The translations under genes were made by a program, and so were the position numbers. Source: Pseudomonas lalkuanensis (lineage in GTDB: Bacteria > Pseudomonadota > Gammaproteobacteria > Pseudomonadales > Pseudomonadaceae). From it: 64,000 bases of DNA. Where the stretch lies: contig NZ_CP043311.1 in assembly GCF_008807375.1 (NCBI RefSeq), positions 533,501-597,500 on the forward strand, in the 5' to 3' direction. This document shows, piece by piece, positions 1 to 6,251 of this stretch (the first letter of the stretch is position 1; each line of letters starts with the position of its first letter). The notes under the pieces are model-generated. The model was given only the letters and a program-made list of their open reading frames with translations, did not search any database and had not been told where the DNA came from.

Positions 1-140
1 AACTCGGTCCACACGGTGGCCGTGCGGTTGGCGTTGAAGCTGTAGGCGATCAGCACCAGGATCGGCAGGTACAGGTAGGCCAGTACCAGCAGGCTGGTTT
101 CGCGGGTCAGCGGGAGTTTCTTCAGGTGCGAGGCGATCAT
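1..140 (-). CDS. ABC transporter inner-membrane permease, PotC-like (N-terminal fragment)
   Basis: Only the first 46 or so codons lie in the window; the gene runs off the left edge. The start (ATG at 140) overlaps the stop of the preceding permease in a TGATG junction, which argues for translational coupling. The visible protein begins MIASHLKKLPLTRETSLLVL and then has a hydrophobic segment followed by SFNANRTATVWTEF, the usual first membrane span and SFN motif of PotC-type spermidine/putrescine-class permeases. It is the second permease of the importer encoded by the next two minus-strand genes. The substrate cannot be told from this fragment. Confidence 0.85.
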   Translation of the reverse strand, partial: MIASHLKKLPLTRETSLLVLAYLYLPILVLIAYSFNANRTATVWTE

Positions 141-1054
141 CAGCGGACTCCCTGGCGGACGGCCTTGGCCGCCTTTTTGGCGTAGAGGGCGTAGAGCACC
201 AGGGCCAGCAGCATCAGCCCGAGCAGGAGGAAGGACAGCGAGCTGCCCAGCGGCCAGTTGCGGGCGGTGCCGAACTGCTGCTGGATGAGGTTGCCGATCA
301 TCAGGGTCTTGCCGCCGCCGAGGATGGCGGGGGTGATGAAGGCGCCGAGGCTCGGCACGAACACCAGCAGCGACCCGGCCACCACGCCCGGCATGGACAG
401 CGGCAGGATCACCCGGCGCAGGGCTTTGGCGCGGTTGGCGCCGAGGTCATAGGCGGCTTCCACCAGGCGCCAGTCGAGCTTCTCCAGGGTGGAGTAGATC
501 GGCAGGATCATGAACGGCAGGAAGCTGTAGACCAGCCCGACCACCACGGCGAAATCGTTGTACAGCAGGGTGATGCCGCCGGCCTGCGGGAACAGGGCAT
601 TGAGGCTCTGGGCCAGCCAACCGTGCTCGCGCAGGATGATCAGCCAGGCGTAGTTGCGGATCAGCAGGTTGGTCCAGAACGGGATGGTGATCAGCAGCAC
701 CATGACGTTGCGCGAGCGCTCGCTGAGGCTGCTCATCCACAGGGCCACGGGGAAGCCGACGACAAAACACAGCAGGGTCGTGCCCCCGGCCTGCAGCACC
801 GAGCGCAGCAGGGCCTGGGCGTAGACCCAGTTCACTTCCAGGTTGCCGTCGAAATCTTCCTGGAAGAACAGCTGGATGTAGCTCTGCCACTGCCAGTTGG
901 CGCTCCAGTCGACCCCGCCGTAGAGGTTGCGTGGCAGCAGGCTGATGTAGCCCATGATGCCCAGCGGAATGGCGATCAGGCAGAGCAGGGTGAGCAGCAC
1001 CGGCGACAGCAGCAACAGCCGGTTGAGGCTGGGGGAGGTGGCGCTGACGCTCAT
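140..1054 (-). CDS. ABC transporter permease, PotB-like
   Basis: A 304-residue inner-membrane permease of the spermidine/putrescine (PotB) class. After an N-terminal membrane span at about residues 12-35 there is a short periplasmic segment, then several hydrophobic spans. The cytoplasmic EAA loop is visible as EAAYDLGANRAKALRRVILP at about residues 200-220, the site that docks on the ATPase. It lies one base downstream of the ATPase gene and overlaps the next permease, so the three are one operon. Family membership is secure. The nearby racemase gene suggests a substrate other than a classical polyamine, such as a hydantoin or amino-acid derivative, but that is inference. Confidence 0.9.
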   Translation of the reverse strand: MSVSATSPSLNRLLLLSPVLLTLLCLIAIPLGIMGYISLLPRNLYGGVDWSANWQWQSYIQLFFQEDFDGNLEVNWVYAQALLRSVLQAGGTTLLCFVVGFPVALWMSSLSERSRNVMVLLITIPFWTNLLIRNYAWLIILREHGWLAQSLNALFPQAGGITLLYNDFAVVVGLVYSFLPFMILPIYSTLEKLDWRLVEAAYDLGANRAKALRRVILPLSMPGVVAGSLLVFVPSLGAFITPAILGGGKTLMIGNLIQQQFGTARNWPLGSSLSFLLLGLMLLALVLYALYAKKAAKAVRQGVR

Positions 1055-1055
1055 C

Positions 1056-2144
1056 TCAGGCCTCCATCAGCAGGCAGGCGTGGGGCGGCAGGTGCACCGC
1101 CACCGGCGAGCCCACGGGACGGGCGCTGGTGGCGCCTTCATTGCTTTCGCGCAGCATCACCTTGATATCGTTGGCCAGGCGGCACTGATAGAGGGTGGCC
1201 GTGCCCACGTAGAGCACGGCTTCGACCACGCCGCGCAGGTGATGTGGCTCCGACGGGTCCACCAGCCTCGAGCGTTCCGGGCGGAAGGCCAGTTGGGCAA
1301 TGCCGGTGCGGGCGTTGGCTTCGTTGGCGCAGGGAATATCCACCGGAATGCCATCGGGGCGGAACAGGTGACCGTTCTGCGGACACTGGCGCAGCTGGCC
1401 GGGGAGGAAGTTGATGTCGCCGATGAAGTGGGCGACGAAACGGTGCTGCGGGCGTTCGTAGATCTCGTTGGGGGTGCCGATCTGCAGGATCTTGCCGGCG
1501 GACATCACGGCGATGCGGTCGGAGAGGGTCAGCGCTTCTTCCTGGTCGTGGGTGACGAAGATGAAGGTGATGCCGGCTTCCTGCTGCACGCGCTTGAGCT
1601 CGACTTGCATCTCCTTGCGCAGCTTCAGGTCCAGCGCCGACAACGGTTCGTCCAGCAGCAGCACGTCCGGGCGCGGCGCCAGGGCGCGGGCCAGGGCCAC
1701 CCGCTGCTGCTGGCCACCGGAGAGTTCCGCAGGGCGACGGCGGGCCAGGTGTTCCATCTGCACCAGGGCCAGCATTTCCTTGACCCGACCGGGGATGGCG
1801 CTGCGCTCCAGCCCCTGCATCTCCAGGCCGAAGGCGATATTCTCGGCCACGCTCATGTGCGGGAAGAGCGCGTAGTTCTGGAACACGGTATTGACCCGGC
1901 GCTTGTAGGGCGGGAGCTGGTCCACGCGCTGTCCGCCGATCTGGATGGAGCCGGACGTGACCTGCTCGAAACCGGCGATGGAGCGCAGCAGGGTGGTCTT
2001 GCCGCAGCCCGAGGGGCCCAGGAGGGTAAAGAACTCGTTGTGGCGGATGCTGACCGAAACATCGTCGAGCGCCGGTGCTACTTCGGGGTCATCGGTATAG
2101 CGCTTGCTGACGCGTTGCACCTCGATGGAGGACGTGTGCTTCAT
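1056..2144 (-). CDS. ABC transporter ATP-binding protein, PotA-like
   Basis: A 362-residue ATPase that energises the importer encoded downstream. Walker A is LLGPSGCGKTT (about residues 42-52), the signature is LSGGQQQRVALARAL, Walker B is VLLLDEPLSALD, and the switch histidine is in FVTHDQEEA. The C-terminal third is the TOBE_2 regulatory domain, as in PotA. An AGAGGA ribosome-binding site precedes ATG 2144. It is the first gene of the minus-strand operon and is divergent from a GntR regulator gene. Two near-palindromes 20-45 bp upstream of its start are likely operator sites. The substrate is unknown. Confidence 0.93.
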   Translation of the reverse strand: MKHTSSIEVQRVSKRYTDDPEVAPALDDVSVSIRHNEFFTLLGPSGCGKTTLLRSIAGFEQVTSGSIQIGGQRVDQLPPYKRRVNTVFQNYALFPHMSVAENIAFGLEMQGLERSAIPGRVKEMLALVQMEHLARRRPAELSGGQQQRVALARALAPRPDVLLLDEPLSALDLKLRKEMQVELKRVQQEAGITFIFVTHDQEEALTLSDRIAVMSAGKILQIGTPNEIYERPQHRFVAHFIGDINFLPGQLRQCPQNGHLFRPDGIPVDIPCANEANARTGIAQLAFRPERSRLVDPSEPHHLRGVVEAVLYVGTATLYQCRLANDIKVMLRESNEGATSARPVGSPVAVHLPPHACLLMEA

Positions 2145-2164
2145 AATGGTGCATTCCTCTTGTT

Positions 2165-2189
2165 TTTGTATGCAAAAATTGAATGCAAT
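2165..2189. promoter_or_regulatory. Two tandem palindromic candidate operators for the GntR/FCD regulator
   Basis: TTTGTATGCAAA (2165-2176) and ATTGAATGCAAT (2178-2189) are two imperfect palindromes whose centres are 13 bp apart. They share the core TTGNATGCAA and lie in the divergent gap between the transporter operon and the regulator gene. FCD-type GntR proteins typically bind short AT-rich palindromes of the TTGTNNNNCAA kind. Assignment to the adjacent regulator is inference. Confidence 0.5.
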
Positions 2190-2286
2190 CTAGAAATACT
2201 CGGATTATGCTGACAACGCAACCGGGTTTTTCTGCCTGCTTGTTTCACGCAGCACCTGGATTGCGAACGCATTTACGGAGTCACGA

Positions 2287-2976
2287 ATGGCAGACAAGAA
2301 GCTGGAAACCACGGTGGACCGTGTCTACCAGGGGGTTTACCAGGCCATCAGCAACCGCTCGCTGCGGCCTGGCATGAAACTCGGGGAAGCTTCCCTGGCA
2401 GAGCTGTTCAGCGTGAGTCGCACTTCGGTGCGGGCCGCGTTGAAGCAACTGGAGGCCGATGGCCTGGTGTCCTCCGAACCGAACAAGGGTTGCTGGGTGT
2501 CACTGCCCAGCGATGATGAAATCCGCCTGTTGTTCGAGACGCGGCGGCTGATCGAGATTGGCATCGTCACCGAGCTGTGCCGGCGTCGCGACAGCGCGGC
2601 CATGCTCGATCTGCGCGAGCACCTGCTGCTGGAAGAGGAAGCCCGGCGCAATCATGACCACGAGCGGCTGATCCACCTGCTCGGCGAATTCCACATCAAA
2701 CTGGCCGAGGCGCTGAACAACCCGGTGTTGCTGGACTGGTTCCGCAAGCTGATCTCGCGCGCCTCGCTCTACGCCGCCGCCCTGGACGACGAACGCCACG
2801 ACGCCTGCCGTGACGACGAGCACCTGCGCCTGATCGAGTTCATCGAGGCCGGCAACCAGAACGCCGCCATCGAGCTGACCTGCTTCCACCTGGCGGCCAT
2901 TGAAACCGCCATCGTCGAGTCGGCCGGCAAGCTCAAGGCCAACTACCACCCGCTGAAGCACCTGATCGAGACCTGA
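2287..2976 (+). CDS. GntR family transcriptional regulator with FCD ligand domain
   Basis: A 229-residue regulator. The N-terminal winged helix (about residues 5-70) contains LRPGMKLGEASLAELFSVSR and TSVRAALKQLEADGLV, the classic GntR DNA-binding segment. The rest is an all-helical FCD domain whose HLLGEFHIKLAEA and later EHLRLIEFIEAG motifs carry the usual His/Asp metal and ligand residues. It is transcribed away from the transporter operon and is 8 bp from the racemase gene, so it probably senses a substrate or product of that pathway and controls both sides through the palindromes at 2165-2189. The ligand is unknown. Confidence 0.9.
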   Translation: MADKKLETTVDRVYQGVYQAISNRSLRPGMKLGEASLAELFSVSRTSVRAALKQLEADGLVSSEPNKGCWVSLPSDDEIRLLFETRRLIEIGIVTELCRRRDSAAMLDLREHLLLEEEARRNHDHERLIHLLGEFHIKLAEALNNPVLLDWFRKLISRASLYAAALDDERHDACRDDEHLRLIEFIEAGNQNAAIELTCFHLAAIETAIVESAGKLKANYHPLKHLIET

Positions 2977-2984
2977 CCTCGGCC

Positions 2985-3722
2985 ATGAAAATCCAGCTGA
3001 TCAACCCGAACACCAGCGTGGCGATGACCTCCGGCATTGCCGAAGCCGCCAGCCATCTGCTTCGCCCTGGCAATCAGTTGCTGGCGGTGACCAACAGCGC
3101 AGGTCCGGCTTCCATCGAGGGGCATTACGACGAAGCGCTTGCCGTGCCCGGGTTGCTCCAGGCCATTCGCGATGGCGAGCGGGACGGCGCCGAAGGACAC
3201 GTGATCGCCTGCTTCGGCGACCCCGGCCTGCTGGCGGCGCGGGAGATCGCACGGTACCCGGTGATCGGCATCGCCGAAGCGGCCATGCACCTGGCCACCT
3301 GGGTCGCCACCGGCTTCAGCGTCGTTACCACGCTCGGCCGCACCAAGGTCATCGCCCGTCATCTGGTGGAACGCTACGGCTTTCACCAGCACTGCCGGGG
3401 CATCCACGCCGTGGAGATTCCGGTGCTGGCGCTGGACGACGACCCGGACGGTCTGTTCCGCATCATGCGCACGGCCTGCCTGGACGCGCTGGAGCGGGAT
3501 GAGTCGGGCGCCATCGTCCTCGGCTGCGCCGGCATGAGCCACCTGGCTGCGGCGCTGCAGGAGGAGATCGGCGTGCCGGTGATCGACGGCGTCAGCGCCG
3601 CATTGAAGATGGTGGAACTGCTGGGAGAACTGCGGCTCTCCACCAGCAAGCGAGGGGACCTTGATTTCCCGCTGCCCAAGCCCTATGCGGGTTACCTGCG
3701 AGGGTTTGCCGTCGGCGCCTGA
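2985..3722 (+). CDS. Asp/Glu/hydantoin racemase family protein
   Basis: A 245-residue member of the Asp/Glu/hydantoin racemase superfamily. It begins MKIQLINPNTSVAMTSGIAE, the typical N-terminus of hydantoin/allantoin racemase-like (HyuE-type) proteins. The two catalytic cysteine regions are seen as IACFGDPGL (about residue 71) and VLGCAGMSHL (about residue 180). It follows the GntR gene by 8 bp and is likely cotranscribed with it. The family interconverts enantiomers of hydantoins or amino acids. With the adjacent importer this suggests uptake and racemisation of a nitrogenous compound; no hydantoinase or carbamoylase gene is present in the window. Confidence 0.85.
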   Translation: MKIQLINPNTSVAMTSGIAEAASHLLRPGNQLLAVTNSAGPASIEGHYDEALAVPGLLQAIRDGERDGAEGHVIACFGDPGLLAAREIARYPVIGIAEAAMHLATWVATGFSVVTTLGRTKVIARHLVERYGFHQHCRGIHAVEIPVLALDDDPDGLFRIMRTACLDALERDESGAIVLGCAGMSHLAAALQEEIGVPVIDGVSAALKMVELLGELRLSTSKRGDLDFPLPKPYAGYLRGFAVGA

Positions 3723-3750
3723 GAGTGGCGCGGGGGCTGAATCTCTATGG

Positions 3751-3822
3751 CGTGGGAGCGAATTCGTTCGCGAAACAATAGCGGCCGCGATGCGGCCCAT
3801 CGCGAATAAATTCGCGCCCACA
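3751..3822. repeat. REP-like palindromic repeat
   Basis: An inverted repeat whose outer arms read TGGGAGCGAATTCGTTCGCG and, on the other side, CGCGAATAAATTCGCGCCCA, with GC-rich inner sequence (GCGGCCGCGATGCGGCCC). This is the form of the extragenic palindromes common in Pseudomonas, here between two convergent genes (racemase and BRO-N). The frameshifted BRO-N reading frame runs through it. Confidence 0.7.
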
Positions 3823-3827
3823 ACGTA

Positions 3828-4285
3828 TCAAGGCGCCTTCTCCCCAAACAACTTCGCCACATCCACCATCCGCACCCAGCTGAGCCCTGCCATTCCATCA
3901 GGCCGTACTCCTTGCCCTGCCATTCCACCCGGCGTCGCCGGGGCAATTGCGGATGGGTAGTCGCGCGTAGAGCAGGCACCACTTCACTGGTGAACCACTG
4001 CCGCAGACTGCGATTTTCCGGGTGGTAGTAATTCGTCCTGAGCACTTCGCACACCGCACTCTCGCTGATCAGCCACTGCTGCTCGAAATCGCCCTTGGGC
4101 TTTGGCAGGGTTGCGATGCGCCACTGGTTGCGGTCGAGTTTCTCGGCGAGGCGATCGTTTGAATGGCAGTTGGTCAGGGCACCGAGGTCGCGAGCCACGA
4201 CCCAGGCCTGATCATCGATCAGCAGGGCGCGCACTGGGCGGCGATGGCGATGAAGAACGCTGGGGACGAAATAGTCGTGGGACAT
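3828..4285 (-). pseudogene. BRO-N domain protein, C-terminus frameshifted
   Basis: The start ATG 4285 has a strong GGAG ribosome-binding site. The protein begins MSHDYFVPSVLHRHRRPVRA and carries a BRO-N domain: ALLIDDQAWVVARDLGAL, a central SESAVCEVLRTNYYHPENRS and LRQWFTSEVVPALR. After LMEWQG (about 3888) frame 0 continues with unrelated residues through the REP repeat to 3692. The -1 frame instead gives LSWVRMVDVAKLFGEKAP followed by a stop at 3828, the ending expected for short Pseudomonas BRO-N proteins. A one-base loss in a G run at about 3885-3887 explains it. It may be a real mutation or a sequencing error. BRO-N proteins are DNA-binding in phages and baculoviruses; the role here is unknown. 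Confidence 0.7.
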
Positions 4286-4605
4286 GAGCAGACTCCTTTC
4301 TGATATCGAAGAGTCCGCCACCAGAGAGGGTGGCGGACCGTTCGAGGTTTGGAATACCGGCGCATCACAAATCGGGTGGGCTGGGCCTTCCTCGCACGGT
4401 CCGCCATAGACGTCCAGAGTCATCGAATGAAACGTCCACTCGCTGATCCTGCTTATGGCATTGGTGCTTTTTTGTGATGCTTCAGGGTTCCACTCCCGGC
4501 CACAGCCAAGGCTGCGACGGGGGAGGACGCTACCGATGCTAAGATCCCGGTCTTCGCTATGTATGGATCTATATAGCGAGAGACCGTGAAACCAAGGAGT
4601 CAGAC
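4286..4605. other. Intergenic region between BRO-N gene and DUF1543 gene
   Basis: A 320-bp gap between two divergent genes with no convincing reading frame. The BRO-N ribosome-binding site is at its left end. Near the right end is an AT-rich segment containing the inverted repeat at 4555-4578, listed separately. Nothing else was recognised. Confidence 0.6.
4555..4578. promoter_or_regulatory. Inverted repeat in the DUF1543 promoter region
   Basis: The arms CGCTAT (4555-4560) and ATAGCG (4573-4578) flank an AT-rich centre, 27 bp upstream of the DUF1543 start codon. The position fits an operator or promoter element. No matching regulator was recognised. Confidence 0.3.
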
Positions 4606-5103
4606 ATGTTGTACGTGGTGATGCTGGGCGGCCGACACCCCCGCGCGAAGATCGAAGTGCACGATGTGGTGTTTGCCGTGGCGGAAAGCCTGGAAGGCAC
4701 TTATTCGCAATTGCGCGAGGGCTGGTTCGGCAGCCCGGCGGGTATGCACATCGATTCGTGGATGGCGGTGGACGGCGTGGAAGGCTACAAGCTGGCCTTC
4801 ACCGACCAGGCCCCCGCCGCGAATGACCCGCGCCTCTACTTCATCAACCTCGGCGGCTACGAAACCGGCATCTTCGGCGAAGCCCACAGCTACCTGCTGG
4901 TGGTCGCCCGCGACAAGGCCGAAGCCAAGGCCAAGGGCAAACGCCAGTTGGCCGAACTCCGCTGGGACAAGCCCCACACCGACAACCTGCATGACGTGGA
5001 CGACTGCATCCCGGTGGACTGCGTGGCGGGGCGCTATGTGCACCTGGTGGAAGGCGATAACGCGGGGATCAGGTATGGCAGTGATTACATCGTGCTGTCC
5101 TAG
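4606..5103 (+). CDS. DUF1543 domain-containing protein
   Basis: A 165-residue cytoplasmic protein preceded by AAGGAG at good spacing. It matches the DUF1543 pattern: it begins MLYVVMLGGRHPRAKIEVHD, continues with VFAVAESLEGTYSQLREGWFG, has a middle HIDSWMAVDGVEGY segment, and a second related half with LYFINLGGYETGIFGEAHSY. The two halves suggest an internal duplication. The family is widespread in Proteobacteria with no established function. It stands alone between the BRO-N gene and the toxin-antitoxin pair, in the accessory part of the window. Confidence 0.8.
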   Translation: MLYVVMLGGRHPRAKIEVHDVVFAVAESLEGTYSQLREGWFGSPAGMHIDSWMAVDGVEGYKLAFTDQAPAANDPRLYFINLGGYETGIFGEAHSYLLVVARDKAEAKAKGKRQLAELRWDKPHTDNLHDVDDCIPVDCVAGRYVHLVEGDNAGIRYGSDYIVLS

Positions 5104-5316
5104 GAGCGGGTAAAGACACCAGGCGGTGAGGGCGCCCTATTTGACCACTGCTGTGGCACAGGGCAGCAGAGATCAAGCGATTCGTAGGATGGGTTGAGCG
5201 GTGCGATACCCATGCGGGTGACGGTTGATGGGCGTCGCGGTCTCAACCTTCCTGCAAACTGCGATGCGAAGTTTCGGACGATGGACGAGGCTGATCCATC
5301 CTCTTCTGCTCAGGCC

Positions 5317-5631
5317 TCACGCCAGGGTTGCCAGGTGCTCTACCGTCTCCGGATATTGCTGCACCAGGCGAATCAACGTGGTGGCCTGGGCGTTGGGTTT
5401 GGCTCGTCCCTGCTCCCAATTTTCCAGCGTTCGCGGATTGGTGCGCAGATACATGGCAAAGACCGGGCGCGACATCTTCAGCCGCTCACGAATTGAAACC
5501 AGCTCCTCCGCAGTCACCGCGCGTAGCTCCGGCAAGATGAGCCGGTGCGAGCGAAGCGTCAACTTGCCCTCACGCTCTTCTGCGAGTGCTTCGATACCTT
5601 CCACCAGTTCGGCAAAAATGTCCCGTTTCAT
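5317..5631 (-). CDS. HTH-type antitoxin of a RelE/HigB-like toxin-antitoxin pair
   Basis: A 104-residue protein. The start ATG 5631 overlaps the stop of the upstream toxin gene by four bases (ATGA), the usual toxin-first arrangement of HigBA and related modules. The C-terminal half is a helix-turn-helix: SIRERLKMSRPVFAMYLRT, followed by NPRTLENWEQGRAKPNAQA, typical of the HigA2/NadS-like antitoxins whose DNA-binding domain also represses the operon. The N-terminal part (MKRDIFAELVEGIEALAEER) probably contacts the toxin. The longer frame to 5760 lies inside the toxin gene and is not the start. A likely operator lies at 5991-6005. Confidence 0.85.
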   Translation of the reverse strand: MKRDIFAELVEGIEALAEEREGKLTLRSHRLILPELRAVTAEELVSIRERLKMSRPVFAMYLRTNPRTLENWEQGRAKPNAQATTLIRLVQQYPETVEHLATLA

Positions 5632-5984
5632 TCCGTCTTCCTCGTTTCTAGTTCCGCTTCCAGCCGCTGCCTGAATACCTTTTTCTGGGCCGCACTCAGG
5701 TATTCGCGAACGTCCTTGCCGTAGAGGGTGAAAAGCCAGAACTGCGCTCCACCCAGCCACCAGTAATAGATCACGCGGATGCCGCTACGCTTGCCTTTGC
5801 CTTTGCCTTTGCCTCGTCCCTCGTCTGCAAAACGCAACTTGCGAAGGCCCCCGGTTCCTTGAATGAGGTTCCCGGCGTCCGGCTGCGTCAGCAGCAGATG
5901 TTGCAAGGCTGCGTAGGCATCGTCGTCCAGATGGTCCGTTCGGTGCCGCTGGAACGGCGGCAGCTCCACGAAGAGTGCTTCCAT
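5628..5984 (-). CDS. RelE/HigB-like type II toxin
   Basis: A 118-residue protein with the RelE/HigB2-type core: LRKLRFADEG, then SGIRVIYYWWLGGAQFWLFT and LYGKDVREYLSAAQKKVF. The family are ribosome-dependent mRNA endonucleases, here probably neutralised by the overlapping HTH gene. Between the second strand and the conserved GIRVIYY there is a (Gly-Lys)4 stretch encoded by four copies of a 6-bp unit (5790-5813), an expansion at the loop where relatives usually have a short GRGK segment. Toxin activity is inferred from family only. Confidence 0.85.
   Translation of the reverse strand: MEALFVELPPFQRHRTDHLDDDAYAALQHLLLTQPDAGNLIQGTGGLRKLRFADEGRGKGKGKGKRSGIRVIYYWWLGGAQFWLFTLYGKDVREYLSAAQKKVFRQRLEAELETRKTE
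5790..5813. repeat. In-frame hexanucleotide microsatellite in the toxin gene
   Basis: CTTGCC followed by three perfect TTTGCC units (plus strand) encodes Gly-Lys four times on the minus strand. A change in copy number would add or remove two residues at a time without altering frame. Confidence 0.85.
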
Positions 5985-5990
5985 ATTCTC

Positions 5991-6005
5991 TACGTAAGTT
6001 GCGTA
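5991..6005. promoter_or_regulatory. Candidate autoregulatory operator of the toxin-antitoxin operon
   Basis: TACGTAAGTTGCGTA is an imperfect palindrome (half-sites TACGTAA and TTGCGTA around a central G) ending 6 bp upstream of the toxin start. HTH antitoxins of this type commonly bind such a site over the promoter. The assignment is by position and symmetry. Confidence 0.45.
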
Positions 6006-6129
6006 TAGATTGGGCGCGCATGTCGGTAACGGTCAAGTCGCGCCAATGCTGGAGCGCCACCTTATCCGGTGCTTTGGCATGCAGGGGCTGAGCGGGAGGG
6101 TGAAACGGATGACGAGGAAGTCAGAAACG

Positions 6130-6156
6130 CAAAAGCCGCGCACTGCGCGGCTTTTG
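6130..6156 (-). terminator. Rho-independent terminator downstream of the tRNA
   Basis: CAAAAGCCGCG and CGCGGCTTTTG form an 11-bp stem around a 5-nt loop; read on the minus strand the right arm ends in TTTT. It lies 4 bp beyond the tRNA CCA end. Confidence 0.8.
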
Positions 6157-6159
6157 ATT

Positions 6160-6236
6160 TGGTGGGCCCACACGGACTCGAACCGTGGACCAAAGGATTA
6201 TGAGTCCTCTGCTCTAACCGACTGAGCTATAGGCCC
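6160..6236 (-). tRNA. tRNA with CAU anticodon, probably tRNA-Ile2 (lysidine-modified)
   Basis: A 77-nt tRNA with encoded CCA. The acceptor arms GGGCCTA and TGGGCCC pair (with one G-T), the D arm has AGCTCAG, the T arm contains GGTTCGAGTCC, and the anticodon CAT is at 6202-6200. It could be read as elongator tRNA-Met, but acceptor pairs C4-G69 and C5-G68 and the anticodon arm with TTGGTC variable region resemble tRNA-Ile2, the TilS substrate. It marks the border between accessory DNA on the left and conserved core on the right. Confidence 0.9.
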
Positions 6237-6251
6237 CAGAAGGCCGGCGGA

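Noticed and set aside
5104..5316. A gene in the 213-bp gap before the antitoxin gene.
   Set aside because: Frames there lack ribosome-binding sites and family features.
6160..6236. Annotation as initiator tRNA-fMet.
   Set aside because: The first acceptor pair is G1-C72, whereas initiator tRNA has a mismatch there.
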